Shown here one piece after another: positions 12,588-26,640 of a stretch of DNA of 64,000 nucleotides. Location: the NCBI GenBank assembly GCA_029961685.1, contig JARWKL010000002.1, positions 28,054,908-28,118,907 of the forward strand, given 5' to 3'. Numbering within the stretch: the first letter of the stretch is position 1; each line of letters starts with the position of its first letter. Position numbers and translations under genes: made by a program. The notes under the pieces are model-generated. The model searched no databases and had not been told where the DNA came from. It saw nothing but the letters and a program-made list of their open reading frames with translations. This stretch comes from Aristolochia californica (lineage: Eukaryota > Streptophyta > Magnoliopsida > Piperales > Aristolochiaceae).

Positions 12588-15500
12588 CATTTTTTGATGA
12601 TTGCAAAACCTAATATATAAAAAACTAAAAGAGTTTACAATCCTTAAATATCACAAATATTTTTTGAAATTATCTCTCTGGGCATTTGTGCATTTCCATT
12701 TTAGATGTTCAATTTTTTTTCAAATCCTAACCTGAGTTTTCACTCTCCCATTTTTCTCATTAACAAAAAAGATAAGGCAAATAGATCACAACAAAATGAA
12801 AATTTTAGAATTTATATGCAAAAAATTCAAAACAATAAAAAATGCAAGTGAAGATAATCATTTCGCGCACTAAATGCCAAAGTTTTGTTATCCATGTTTG
12901 GGAAATTCCACTAGTAGAACCCCTAATAGCCTGGTGGAATTTTATAAGAAAGAGATTTCTAATTGGATCCTAACAGGTTTTAAATATGGATATGCTTGCC
13001 TGAAACATGTTGAGGATGCAAATGACCTAATGATAAAAAATTTTAGAGGAGTAGAAAAAATTAAATTCACAAGTTAACATTTGGGGGGATATTTACCAGA
13101 GCCAAACAAACCACTTTTGTCCTTTTTACAAAAAGCGAACCTAACATTCATAGATCATCGTAAATGTTTTGATCGATTAATTATGTGTAATGGCTATAAT
13201 TTTTAGTAGAATTGACTTATGGTTTGGGAGTCAACACACAGTTAAAAATGCCTTGCCCCCCCTTTTTCGAAGATTGCTAAACCTAATATATAAAAAACTA
13301 AAAGAGTTTACAATCTTTAAAAATCACAGATACTTATTGGAATTATCTCTCTCAGTATTTTTGCATTTCAATTTTGGATGTTCAATATTTTTTCAAATCC
13401 AAACTTGAGTTTTCACTCTCCCATTTTTCTCGTTAACAAAAAGAGAAGGCAATTAGATCACATCAAAATGAAAATTTTAGAGTTTATGTATGCCAAAAAT
13501 CTAAAAATATAATAAATGTAATTGAAGAAAATCATTTCACTCACTAAAAATGAACACTAAAGTTTTGTTATCCGTGTTCAGAAAATTCCACTAGTACAAC
13601 CCCTAATACCTTGGTGGAATTTTATGCGGAACAAATTTCTAATTGATTTTAACATGTTTTAAATATGGATATGCATGCCTGAAACATGTTGAAGTTGCAA
13701 ATGACCTAATGATCCAAAAATTTCAAGGAGTAGAAAAAATTAATTTCTCAAGTTAACGTACGGTGGGATATTTACCAGAGCCAAACAACCCACTTTTTGT
13801 CTATTTACAAAAAGCAGACCTAACAATCATTGATCATCGCAAATGGTTTTATCGATTAATGATGTGTAATGACTATAAGTTTTGTTAGAAATGACATATG
13901 GTTTGGGAGACAACACTCAGCTAAAAATGTTTCCCCCCCCCCTTTTCCGATGATTTCAAAACCTAATATAGAAAAAGTAAAAGAGTTTACAATCCTTAAA
14001 AATCACAGGTACTTTTTGGAATTATCTCTCTCAGCATTTGTGCATTTCCAACTAGGATGTTCAATTTTTTTCAAATCCAAACTTCAGTTTTCACTCTCCC
14101 ATTTTTCTCTTAAACAAAAAGATAAGGCAAATAGATTGCAACAAAATGAAAACTTTAGAGTTTATGTATGCAAAAAAATATAAAACTATAATAAATGTAA
14201 GTGAAAATTATTTGATGAACAAAAAATGAACACCAAAGTTTTGTTATCCAAGTATGGGAAATTCTAATTGTACAACCCCTAATAGCTTGGTGAAATTTTA
14301 TGAGAAAGAGATTTCTAATTTATCCAAACTTGTTTTAAATATGGATATCCGTGCCTGAAACATGTTGAAGATGCAAATGACCTAATGATCCAAAATTTTC
14401 CAGGAGTAGAAAAAATTAAATTCTCATGTGAACATGTTGTGGATATACCAGAGCTAAACAACCCACTTTTGATCGCAAATGTTTTGGTCAATTAATGATG
14501 TGTAACAGTTATAATTTTTGGTAGAAATGACTTATGGTTCGGGACCCAATACTCAATTAAAAATGCCTCGCCCCCCATTTTCCAATGATTTCAAAACCTA
14601 ATAAATAAAAAAATAAAAGAGTTTAAAATCCTTAAAAATCGCATATACTTTTTGGTATTATCTCTCTCGATATTTTTGCATTTTCATTTTGGATGTTCAT
14701 TTTTTTTCAAATCCAAACTTGAGTTTTCACTCTCCCATTTTTCTCATAAACAAAAAGAAAAGGCAGTTGGATCACAACAAAATGAAAATTTTAGAGTTTA
14801 GGTATGCAAAAAATCAAAAACTACAATAAATGTAAGTGAAGAAAATTATTTCACTCACTAAGAATGAACACCAAAGTTTTGTTATCTATGTTCGGGAAAT
14901 TCAACTAGTACAACCCCTAATACCTTTGTGGAATTTAATAAGGAAGAGATTTCTAATTGATCCTAACATGTTTTAAATATGGATATGCATACCTGAAACA
15001 TGTTGAAGATGCAAATGACCTAATGATCCAAAAATTTGAAGGAGTAGAAAAATTAAATTCTCATGTTAACGTGCGGTGGGATATTTACCGGAGCTAAACA
15101 ACCAACTTTTTAGCTATTTACAAAAAGTGGACCTAAAAATCATAGATTATCGTAAATGTTTCTATCGTTTAATGATGTGTAACGGCAATAATTTTTGTTA
15201 GAAATGACTTATGGTTTGGGAGTCAACACTCTGTTAAAAATGCCTCGCCCTCCCTTTTTCGATGATTGCAAAACCTAATATATAAAAAACTAAAAGAGTT
15301 TACAATCCTTAAAAAACACAGATACTTTTTGAAATTATCTCTATCAGTATTTTTGCATTTCCAACTTGGATGTTCAATTTTTTTTCAAATCCAAACTTGA
15401 GGTTTCACAACAAAATAAAAAATTCAGAGTTTATGTATGCAAAAAATATAAAACTATAATAAATGTAAGTGAAGAAGATTACTTGATGCACAAAAAATGA

Positions 15501-17176
15501 AAAACAAAGTTTTGTTATCCATGTTTGGGAAATTCCACTAGTACAACCGCTAATAGCTTGGTGGAATTATAAGAATGAGATTTCTAATTGACCCAACATG
15601 TTTTAAATATGGATATTCATGCCTGAAACATGTTTAAGATGAAAATGACCTAATGATCCAAAATTTTCAAGGAGTAGAAAAAATTAAATTCTCAAGTTAA
15701 CGTGCGGTATGATATTTACATGAGCCAAACAACCCAGTTTTTGCCTATTTACAAAAAGTGGATCTGACAATCATAGATCATTGTAAATTTTTTGATCGAT
15801 TAATGATGTGTAATGGCTATATTTTTTATTAAAAATGACTTAAGGTTTGGGAGTCAGCACTCTTTTAAAAATACCTCACCCCTCCCCCCCCTTTTCCGAT
15901 AATTGCAAAACCTATTATATTAAAAAGTAAAAGAGTTTACAATCCTTAAAAATTACAAATACATTTTGGAATTGTATGACTCAGCATTTGTGCTTTCTCA
16001 TTTTGGATGTTCAATTTTTTTTTGAAATCCAAACTTGAGTTTTCACTCTCCCATTTTTCTCACAAGAAAATGAAAATTTTAGAGTTTATGTATGCCAAAT
16101 ATTGAAAATTATAATAAATTTAAGTGAAGAAAATTATTTAACGCACTAAAAATGAACAAAGTTTTGTTATCCAAGTTTGGGAATTTCCACTAATACAACC
16201 CCTAATAGCTTGCTGGAATTTTATAAGAAAAGATTTCTAATTTATCCTAACATGTTTTAAATATATCAATGCATGCCTGATACATGTTGTTGATGCAAAT
16301 TACCTAATGATCCAAAAATTTCAAGGAGTAGAAAAAAACAAATTCACAAGTTAACGTGCGCGGGGATATTTACCAAAGCCAAACAACCCACTTTTTGCCT
16401 ATTTATAAAAAGCGGACCTAACAATCATAGATCATTGTAAATGTTTTGATTGATTAAAGACGTGTAAGGCTATAATTTTTGTTAGAAATGACTTATGGTT
16501 TGGGAGTCAACACGTAGTTAAAAATGCCTCTCCCCCCTTTTTCAATGATAGCAAAACCAAATATATAAAAAACTAAAAGAGTTTACAATCCTAAAAGATC
16601 GGATTTGTGCATTTCCATTTTTTATGTTCAATTTTTTCTAATATTCAAACTTGATTTTTCACTCCCATTTTTCTCGTAAACAAAAAGATAAGGCAAATAG
16701 ATAACAAGAAAATGAAAATTTTAGAGTTTATGTATGCAAAAAATATAAAAATATAATAAATGTAAGTGTACAAATTATTTCACGCACTAAAAATGAACAC
16801 CAAAGTTTTGTTATCCATGTTTGGGAAATTCCACTAGTACAACCCCTAATAGCTTGGTGGAATTTTATCAGAAAGATATTTTTAATTGATCCTAACATGT
16901 TTAAAATATGGATATTCATGTCTGAAACAAGTTGAAGATGCAAATGACCTAATGATTCAAAATTTTCAAATAGTAGAAAAAATTAAATTCTCAACTTAAC
17001 GTGCGGTGGGATATTTACAAGAGCCAAACAACCCAGTTTTTGCCAATTTACAACAAGTGGACCTAACAATCATAGATCATCATAAATGTTTTGATCGATT
17101 AATGATGTTTACCGGCTATAATTTTTGTTAGAAATGACTTATGGTTTGGGAGAAACACTTAGTTAAAAATGCCTCA

Positions 17177-17194
17177 CCCCCCCCCCCCCCCCCC
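17177..17194 (+). repeat. Poly(C) tract, 18 nt
   Basis: Last C run in + orientation, 107 bp before the orientation switch; it occupies the usual module position. Confidence 0.93.
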
Positions 17195-17300
17195 TATCCG
17201 ATTATTGCAAAACCTAATATATAAAAAACTAAAAGAGTTGACAATCCTTAAAAATCACAGATACTTTGTGGCAATATCTCTCTCAGGATTTTTGCATTTC

Positions 17301-17307
17301 CATTTTT
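17301..17307. other. Satellite inversion junction
   Basis: Sequence left of this point is the + monomer up to TTTGCATTTCCATTTT. Sequence to the right is the reverse-strand monomer starting in TTTTTAACTGAGTGTTGACT. The two phases share CATTTTT, so the join is a microhomology junction about 6-7 bp long. It is not a symmetrical palindrome: the two arms meet at different monomer positions. Confidence 0.93.
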
Positions 17308-20300
17308 AACTGAGTGTTGACTCCCAAACCACAAGTCATTATAAAAAAAATTATAGCTGTTACACATCTTTAATCGATCAAAACATTTACGATGATCTAC
17401 GAATGTTAGGTCTGCTTTTTGTAAATAGGCAAAAAGTGGGTTGTTTGGCTCTAGTAAATATGCCACTGCACGTTAACTTAAGAATTTTGTTTTCCTACTC
17501 CTTGAAATTTTTGGATCATTAGGTCATTTGCATCCTCAACATGTTTCAGGCTTGCATATCCATATTTAAAGCATGTTAGGATCAATTAGAAATCTCTTGC
17601 TTATAAAATTCCACCAAGCTATTAGGGGTTGTACTAGTGGAATTTCCCAAACATGGATAACAAAATTTTTGTGATCATTTTTAGTGCTTGAAATAATTTT
17701 TTGCACTACGTTTATTATTGTTTTCAATTTTTTGCATACATAAACTATAAAATTTTCATTTTGGTGTAATCTATTTGCCTTATCTTTTTTTTTACGAGAA
17801 AAATGGGAGAGTGAAAACTCAAGTTTGGATTTGAAAAAAATTGAACATCCAAAATGGAAATGCACAAATGCTGAGAGAGATAATTGCAAAAAGTATCTGT
17901 GATTTTTAAGGATGGTAACCTCTTTTAGTTTTTTATATATTAGGTTTTTCAATCAACAAAAAAGGGGGGCTGAGGCATTTTTAACTGAGTGTTGACTCCC
18001 AAACAATATGTCATTTCTAACAAAAATTATACTCGTTACACAATAATTAATCGATCAAAACATTTATGATGATCTATGATTTTTAGGTCCGCTTATTGCA
18101 AAAAGGGAAAAATTTGGTTGTTTGGCTCTGGTTAATATCCCATCGCACATTAACTTGAGAATTTAAATTTTCGTACTCCTTGAAATGTTTGGATCATTAG
18201 GTCATTTGCATCTTAAACATCTTTGAGGCATGCATATCAATATTTAAAATATGTTAGGATCAATTAGAAATCTCTTTCTTATAAAATTCCACCCAGCTAT
18301 TAGGGGTTGTACTAGTGGAATTTCCCAAACAAGGATAACAAAACTTTGGTGTTCATTTTTAGTGCGTGAAATAATTTTATTCATTTAAATTTATTATAGT
18401 TTTCAATTTTTTCCATAATAAACTCAAAAATTTTTATTTTGTTATGATCTATTTGCCTTACCTTTTTGTTTACGAGAAAAATAGGAGAGTGAAAACTCAA
18501 GTTTGGATTTGAAAAAAAATTGAACATCCAAAATGGAAATACTCAAATATTGAGAGAGATAATTCCAAAAAGTATCTGTGTTTTTTAAGGATTGTAAACT
18601 CTTTTAGTTTTTTATATATTAGGTTTTGCAATCATCGAAAAAGGGGGGGCGAGTCATTTTTAACTGAGTTTTGACTCCAAAACTATATGTCATTTCTAAC
18701 AAAATTTATACAAGTTACACATCATTAAATGATAAAAAAATTTATGATGGTCTATGATTGTTAGGTCCACTTTTTGTAAATAGGAAAAAAGTGGGTTGTT
18801 TGGGTCTTCTAAATATCCCACCGCACGTTAACTTGAGAAATTAAATTTTCCTTCTCCTTGAAAATTTTGAATCATTAGCTCATTTGCATTTTCAACATGT
18901 TTCAGGCATGCACATCCATATTTAAAACATGTTAGGATCAATTAGTAATCTCTTTCTTATAAAATTCCACCAAGCTATTAGGGGTTTTACTGGTGGAATT
19001 TCTAGAACATGGATAACAAAACTCTGGTGAGCATTTTTAGTGCATGAAATAATTGTCTTCGCTTACAGTTATTATAGTTTTCAAGTTTTAGCATACATAA
19101 ACTCTAAAATTTTCATTATGTTGTGATCTATTTGCCTTATCTTTTCGTTAACGAGAAAAATGGGAGAGTGAAAACCCAAGTTTGGATTTGAAAAAAACTT
19201 GAATATCCAAAATGGAAATGCACAAATGCAGAGAGAGATAATTCCAAAAAGTATCTGTGATTTTTAAAGGTCGTAAACTCTTTTAGTTTTTTATATATTA
19301 GGCTTTTCAATTATCGAAAAAGGGGGTGCGAGGCATTTTTTACTGAGTGTTGATTCCCAAAAAATAAGTCATCTCTAACAAAAATTGTAGGCATTACACA
19401 TCATTAATCGATCAAAATATTTATGATGATCTATGATTTTTAGGTCTGCTTATTGCAACTAGGTAAAAAGTGGGTTGTTTGGCTCAGGTAAATATCCCAC
19501 ATCACGTTAACTTGAGAATTTAAATATTCGTACTCCTTGAAATTTTTGGATCATTAGGTCATTTGCATCTTAAACATCTTTGAGGCATGCATATCAATAT
19601 TTAAAACATGTTAGGATCAATTAAAAATCTCTTTCTTATAAAATTCCACCAAGCTATTAGGGGTTATACTAGTGGAATTTCCCAACATGGATAAAAAAAT
19701 TTTGGTGTTCATTTTAGTGCGTGAAATAATTTTCTTCATTTACATTAATTATAGTTTTCAATTTTTTGCATACATAAACTCAAATTTTTTTATTTTTTAT
19801 GATCTATTTTCCTTATATTTTTATTTACAAGAAAAATAGGAGAATGAAAACTCAAGTTTGGATTTGAAAAAAAATTAACCATCGAAAATAGAAAAACACA
19901 AATTTTGAGAGAGATAATTCTAAAAAGTATCTGTGGTTTTTAAGGATTTTAAACTCTTTTAGTTTTTTCAATATTAGGTTTTTCAATTATCGAAAAAGGG
20001 GGGGCGAGGCATTTTTTACTGAGTGTTGATTCCCAAACAATAAGTCATCCCTAACAAAAATTATAGCCATTACACATCATTAATCGATCAAAACATTTAC
20101 GATGATCTGTGATCGTTAGGTCCGCTTTTTGTAAATAGGCAAAAAGTGGGTTGTTTGGCTCAAGTAAATATCCCACTGCACATTAAATTGAGAATTTAAT
20201 TTTTTCTACACCTTGAAATTTAAGGATCATTAGCTCATTTGCATCTTCAACATGTTTGAGGCATGCATATCCATATTTAAAACATGTTAGGATCAATTAG

Positions 20301-23300
20301 AAATCTTTTTCTTATATAATTCCACCAAACTATTAGGGTTTGTACTGGTAGAATTTCCCAAACATGGATAACAAAACTTTGGTGTTCATTTTTAGTGCGT
20401 GAAATAATTTTCTTCACTTACATTTATTATAGTTTTCAATTTTTTGCACACATAAATTGTAAAATTTTCATTTTGTTGTGATCTATTTGCCTTATCTTTT
20501 TGTTTACAAGAAAAATGGGTGTGTGAAAACTCAAGTTTGGATTTGAAAATAAATGGAACATCTAAAATGGAAATGCACAAATGCTGAGAGAGATAATTCA
20601 AAAAAATATCTATGATTTTTATGGATTGTAAAATCTTTTAGTTTTTTATATATTGGGTTTTGGAATCATCGGAAGAGGCATTTTTCACTAAGTGTTGACT
20701 CCCAAACCATAAGTCATTTCTAAAAACAATTATAGACGTTACACATCATTAAATGATCAAAACATTTGTGATAATCTATGATTGTGAGGTCCGTCTTTTG
20801 TAAATAGGCAAAAAGTGGGTTGTTTGGGTCTTGTAAATATCCCACCGCACGTTAACTTGAGAAATTAATTTTTCCTACTCCTTGACAGTTTTGGATCATT
20901 AGGTCATTTGCATATTCAACATGTTTTAGGCATGCATATCCATATTTAAAACATGTTAGGATCAATTAGAAGTCTCTTTCTTTTAAAATTCCACCAAGTT
21001 ATTAGGGGTCGTACTGGTGGAATTTCCAGAACATGGATAACAAAACTTTGGTGTGCATTTTTAGTGCGTGAAATAATTTTCTTCACTTACATTTATTTTA
21101 ATTTTCAAGTTTCAACATACATAAACTCTAAATTTTTTATTTTTTTATGATCTATCTGCCGTATCTTTTTTTTTACGAGAAAAATGGGAGAGTGAAAAAA
21201 TTGAACTTCCAAAATGGAAATGCACAAATGCTAAGAGAGATAATTCCAAAAAGTATCCGTGATTTTTAAGGATTGAACCTTTTTTAGTTTTTTTATATAT
21301 TAGGTTTTGTAATCATCGAAAAAGGGGGGCGAGAAATTTTTAACAGAGTGTTGACTCCCAAACCATAAGTCATTTCTAACAAATTTTATAGCCGGAACAC
21401 ATCAGTAATCGATTAAAAAATTAACGATGATCTATGATTGTTAGTTCGACTTTTCCAAATAGGTAAAAAGTGGGTTGTTTGGTTATTGTAAATAACCCAC
21501 CGCACGTTAACTTGAGAATTTAATTTTTCCTACTCCTTGAATTTTTTTAATCATTAGGTCATTTGCATCTTAAATATATTTCAGGAATGCATATCCATAT
21601 TTAAAATATGTTTGGATAAATTAGAAATCTCTTTCTTATAAAATTCCACAACTATTAGGGGTTGTACTGGAGAAATTTCCCAAACATGGATACCAAAACT
21701 TTGGTGTTTATTTTTAGTGAGTAAAATAATTTTCTTTACTTACTTTTATTATAAGTTTCAATTATTTACATACATAAACTCTAAAATTTTCATTTTGTAG
21801 TGATCTGTTTGCCTTATCTTTTTGTGTACGAGAAAAATGGGAGAGTGAAAACTCAGGTTTGGAGTTGAAAAAAAATTGTACATCCAAAATGGAAATGCAC
21901 AAATGCTGAGAAAGATAATTCCAAAAAGTTTCTGTGATTTTTAAGGATTGTAAACTCTTTTAGTTTTTTATATATTAGGTTTTGCAATCATCGGAAATGG
22001 GGAGGGGGGGGGGGGGGAGGCATTTTTAACAGAATGTTGACACCCAAACCACAAGTCATTTATAACAAAAATTATAGCCATTACACATTATTAATCGATC
22101 AAAACATTTACGATAATCTATGATTGTTAGGTCCGCTTTTTGTAAATAGGCAAAAATTGGGATGTTTGGCTCTGGTAAATTCCACCGCACGTTAACTTAA
22201 GAATTTAGTTTTTCGTACTTGAAATTTTTGGATCAATAGGTCATTTGGTTCTTCAAAATGTTTTAGGCTTGCATATCCATATTTCAAACATGTTAGGATC
22301 AATTAGAATTCTCTTGCTTATAAAATTCCACCAAGCTATTAGGGGTTGTACTGGTGGAAATTTCCAAACATGGATAACAAAACTTTTGTTTTCATTTTTT
22401 GTGCATGAAATAATTTTCTTCACTTACATTTATTATAGTTTTCAATTTTTTGGGTACGTAAACTCTAAAATTTTCATTTTGGTGTGATCTATTTGCCTTA
22501 TTTTTTTGTTTACGAGAAAAATGGGAGAGAGAAAACTCAAGTATGGATTTGAAAAAAATAGAACATCTAGAATGGAAATGCACAAATGCTAAGAGAAATA
22601 ATTGCAAAAAGTATCTGTGATTTTTAAGGATTGTAAACTCTTTTAGTTTTTTATATATTATGTTTTGCAATCATCGAATAGAGGGGGGGGCTTCTTATTT
22701 AACAGAGTGTTGACTCCCAAACCATAAGTCATTTCTAACAAAAATTAATGCCATTACACATCATTAATCGATACAAACATTTACAATGATCTATGATTAT
22801 TAGGTCCGCTTTTTGTAAATAGGCAGAAACTGGGTTGTTTGGCTCTGGTAAATATCCCACCACTCGTTAACTTTATAATTTAATTTTTATACTATTTGAA
22901 ATTTTTGGATCATTAGGTTATTTGCATCTTCAACATGTTTCAGGCATGAATATCCATATTTCAAACATGTTAGGATCAATTAGAAATCTCTTTCTTAAAA
23001 AATTCCGCCAAGCCATTAGGGGTTGTACTCGTGGAATTTCCCAAACGTGGATAACAAAACTTTGGTGTTCTTTTTTAGTGCGCGAAATAATTTTCTTCAC
23101 TTACATTTAATATAGTTTTCAATTTTTTGTATACATAAACTCTAAAATTTTCATTTTGTTGTGATCTATTTGCCTTATCTTTTTGTTTACAAAGAAAATG
23201 GGAGAGTGAAACTCAAGTTTGGATTTGAAAAAAATTGAACATCCAAAATGGAAATGCACTATTGTTGAGAGAGATAATTCCAAAAAGTATCTGTGATTTT

Positions 23301-25395
23301 TAAGGATAAAAAATTGATTTAGTTTTTTATATATTAGGTTTGGCAATCATCGGAAATGGGGGGCGAGGTATTTTTAACTGAGTGTTGACTCCCAAACCAT
23401 AAGTCATTTCTAACAAATATTATAGCCGTTATACATCATTAATCGATCAAAAAATTTATCATAATTTATGATTGTTAGGTCAGACTTTTGTAAATAGGCC
23501 AAAAAGTGGGTTGTTTGGCTCTTGTAAATATACCACTGCACGTTAACTTGAGAATTTAATTTTTCCTACTCCTTGAAATATTGGGATTATTAGGTCATTT
23601 GCATCTTCAACATGTTTCTTGCATGCATATCCATATTTAAAACATGTTAGGATCAATTACAAATCCCTTTCTTATAAAATTCCACCAAGCTATTAGGGGT
23701 TGTACTGGTGGAATTTCCAGAACAATGATAACAAAACTTTCACGTGCATTTTTAGTGCGTGAAATAATTTTCTTCATTTACATTTATTATTATTCAATTT
23801 TTAGCATACATAAACTTTCATTTTGTTGTGATCTATTTGCCTTATCTTTTTGTTTACAAGAAAAACGGGAGAGTGAAAACTCAAGTTTGGATTAGAAAAA
23901 AAATTGAACATCCAAAATCGTAATGCAAAAATGCTGAGAGAAATGATTCCAAAAAGTTTCAGTGATTTTAAGGATTGTAAACTCTTTCAGGTTTTTATAT
24001 ATTAGGTTTTATAATCATAAAAAAAGGGGGCGATGTATTTTTAACTGAGTGTTGACTCCCAAACCATAATTCATTTCTAACAAACATTATAGCCGTTACA
24101 CATCATTAATCGATCAAAACATTTATGAGGATCTATGATAGTTAGGTCAGCTTTTGTAAATAGGCAAAAAGTGGGTTGTTTTGCTCTGGTAAATATCTCA
24201 CCGCACGTTATCTTGAGAATTTTAATTTTTTCTACTGCTTAAAATTTTTGGATCATTAAGTCATTTGCATCTTCAACATGTTTCAGGCATGCATATCCAT
24301 ATTTAAAACATGTTAGGATCAATTAGAAATCTCTCTCTAATAAAATTCCTCCAAGCTATTTGGGATTGTACAGGTGGAATTTCCCAAACATGGATAACAA
24401 AACTTTTGTGTTCATTTTTAGTGCTTGAAATAATTTTCTTCACTTACATTTATTATAGTTTTCAATTTTTTGCATACAAAAATTCTAAAATTTTCATTTT
24501 GGTGTGATCTAGTTGCCTTAGCTTTTTGTTTTCGAGAAAAATGGGAGAGTGAAAACTCAAGTTTGGATTTGAAAAAAATTGAACATCCAAAATGGAAATG
24601 CATAAATTCTAAGAGTGATAATTGAAAAAATTATCTGTGATTTTTACGGATCGTAAACTCTTTCAGTTTTTTATATATAAGGTTTTGCAATCATCGAAAA
24701 AGGGGGGGCAAGGCATTTTTAACCGATTGTTGACTCCCAAACAATAAGTCTTTTCTTAAAAAAATATATAGCCAATACGAATCATTAATCGATCAAAACA
24801 TATATGATTATCTAGGATTGTTAGGTCCGCTTTTTGTAAATAGGCAAAAAGTGGGTTGTTTGGGTTTTGGAAATATCCCACCGCACGTTAACTTGTGAAT
24901 TTAATTTTTCCTACTCCTTGAAATTTTTGGATCATTAAGTCATTTTCATCGTCAACACCTTTGAGGCATGCATATCCATATTTAAAACATGTTAGGATCA
25001 ATTAGAAATCTCTTTCTTATAAAATTCCACCAAGCTATTAGGGGTTGTACTGGTGGAATTTCCTAAACATGGAGAACAAAACTTTAGTGTTCATTTTTAG
25101 TGCGTGAAATAATTATCTTCATTTAAATTTTTTGTGGTTTTCAATTTTTTGCATACATAAACTCTGAAATTTTCATTTTGTTATGATCTATTTGCCTTAT
25201 CATTTTGTTTTCGAGAAAAATAGGTGAGTGAAAACTCAAGTTTGGATTTGAAATAAAATTGAACATCCAAAATAGAAATGCACAAATATTGAGAGAGATA
25301 ATTCCAAAAAGTATTTGTGATTTTTAAGGATTGTAAAATCTTTTAGTTTTTTATATATTAGGTTTTTCAATCATCATAAATGGGGCGAGGGGGGC
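17306..25395 (-). repeat. Long-monomer satellite array, - orientation (first block)
   Basis: About 12 monomers of ~675 bp on the - strand. The G runs (reverse complement of the module C run) recur near 17966, 18643, 19325, 19997, 21323, 22004, 22681, 23357, 24026, 24703 and 25381; the monomer around 20672 has lost its run. The first units share CACTAGTAC with the + arrays; from about 20300 most units read CACCAGTAC instead. The block ends inside a G run at the Athila-like insertion. Confidence 0.96.
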
Positions 25396-25400
25396 GGGGG
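25396..25400. repeat. Target-site duplication GGGGG (left)
   Basis: GGGGG precedes the TGATAG LTR start and recurs at 31715-31719 after the 3' LTR. Because the target is itself a G run, the duplication length could be mis-assigned by a base. Confidence 0.8.
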
Positions 25401-25669
25401 TGATAGATGAATAACCCTTATAATTGTGTTATAGGTGGTTATTTATCGGTTTTCACATGAAACGTGCATTTATTGAATTTGGCATTAATCACTGCTTATA
25501 TTGCATATTTTCTCTCATGAATTATATCTCATTGCTTTTAGGGTTTATTTCTTCCTGAAATGATTTTTAGGGATTTAATTATGGAATTTCAGGAGAATTT
25601 TGTGTGGAGAAGAAGATATTTACAGAAATGCCATTAGTGGGGGATGTGATTTTTAGGGCAAAGTCGTAT

Positions 25670-26160
25670 TGAAAAGGGAGAAGCCACCGACGAAAGGAGA
25701 GGAGAGCTCGAGAGAGTCTCCCTCCAGCTGCCAACCATTCGAAGGGAAGACACGAGAGGGCTCCCTCCGAATGTCGTTTGTCACCGTCGTCCACCACCAT
25801 CCGGCAACCGAGACCAGACCAGAGGAGAGCTCGAGTGAGTCTCAATCACGGCGAGTTCGACGCTGCCATTTTCTGCTCGCCAGGCCAAGAGGTGACCCGA
25901 GAGGGCTCCTCTGGCGCCGATTCCGCATTTCAGACCATTTCCGAAGCTATTCCGACTCTGACCGAGACTCGAGAGAGCCGGTCAGAGGACTTTGCCTCCA
26001 TTCCATCGTCCGCCGCATCACGTCCATCCATGGGTTTCTATCCTTCTTTTTCGGCGTCGTCTCTACCTTCGGCCACTTGCTCTCTCAACCTGAAGCTATC
26101 AATTTCTCGAAATTGGAGCACCCGTGAGATTGAGCCTTTGCTGCCTGAGTGAGAGGAAGG
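25670..26160 (+). other. GC-rich block in 5' LTR with an open frame
   Basis: Marked base-composition change within the LTR (CTCGAG, CCGACCGAGACTCGAGAG). One frame is open to the stop at 26150-26152 and its counterpart in the 3' LTR (30754-31014) ends at the matching stop, with peptides sharing GFYPS, SLPSAT and EPLLPE. Another frame (25669-26127) is broken in the 3' LTR by a CGA-to-TGA change. No domain is recognised. It may be untranslated leader sequence or captured host sequence; I do not call a gene. Confidence 0.5.
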
Positions 26161-26334
26161 AGAAGGGGAGTAATCCGTCATTTTGTAATTTAATTTTCCT
26201 ATAGTTTGAACTTTAGGTTTTGAATGTTTATTAAATTTTATTTGAGAATTAATGTTTATCGAAAATTTTTTTTCCGAATATTTGATTAAATTAGTTAGTT
26301 AGAGTAGGATTGTAATTTAGGTTGGATTCTGGTA

Positions 26335-26640
26335 TTTTAATCTGATTTCTGTCTTTAACTCTATGCGCCCAAGAGGGGCTACACACAAGGATTGAGAAAT
26401 CGGATTTGTGATTATATGGCACTCGAGAGAGGCACGAATCACGATAAAATCTCGAGTTGATAATTTTAGCATCATCAAAATAGGAAATTGATTCTCTGCA
26501 TTCTATTGTAATCTGATCTCTGTCAATAACTCTAGGCACCCGAGAGGGGCTAGACGCAAGGATTGAGAATCCGGATTCATGGTTACGTGGTGCTCGAGAG
26601 AAGCACGAATCACGGTAAAATCCAGAGTTGACGTTTCCTA
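26335..26640 (+). repeat. Tandem duplication inside 5' LTR (~170 bp unit)
   Basis: The unit beginning at ~26338 (AATCTGATTTCTGTCTTTAACT) recurs from ~26510 (AATCTGATCTCTGTCAATAA), each followed by AGAGGGGCTA, ACAAGGATTGAG or GCAAGGATTGAG, and GCACGAATCACG. The same duplication is in the 3' LTR at about 31200-31490, so it predates this insertion. Confidence 0.85.

Larger units (their letters stand above)
8945..17305 (+). repeat. Long-monomer satellite array (~675 bp unit), + orientation
   Basis: Tandem array of about 12 monomers. Taking CTAATAGCTTGG or CTAATACCTTGG as anchor, units start near 9137, 9828, 10502, 11150, 11823, 12923, 13603, 14279, 14917, 15550, 16202 and 16846. Spacing is 633-694 bp once the solo LTR at 12001 is removed. 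Every unit has the ~215-bp module absent from the short monomer: GGACCTAACAATCATAGATC, then TTGATCGATTAATGATGTG, then a GAGTCAACACTC partial dyad, then a poly-C run, then CCTAATATATAAAAAACTAA. Two monomer types alternate along part of the array. Local deletions occur near 10610, 11953, 14466, 15398 and 16590. Confidence 0.96.

Noticed and set aside
10216..24603. Frames of 60-130 aa in the long satellite (both strands)
   Set aside because: Same monomer segments translated repeatedly; lysine/phenylalanine-rich AT-driven peptides with no motif.
25669..26127. 152-codon frame in the 5' LTR as a protein gene
   Set aside because: Broken in the 3' LTR copy; better described as part of a GC-rich LTR block.
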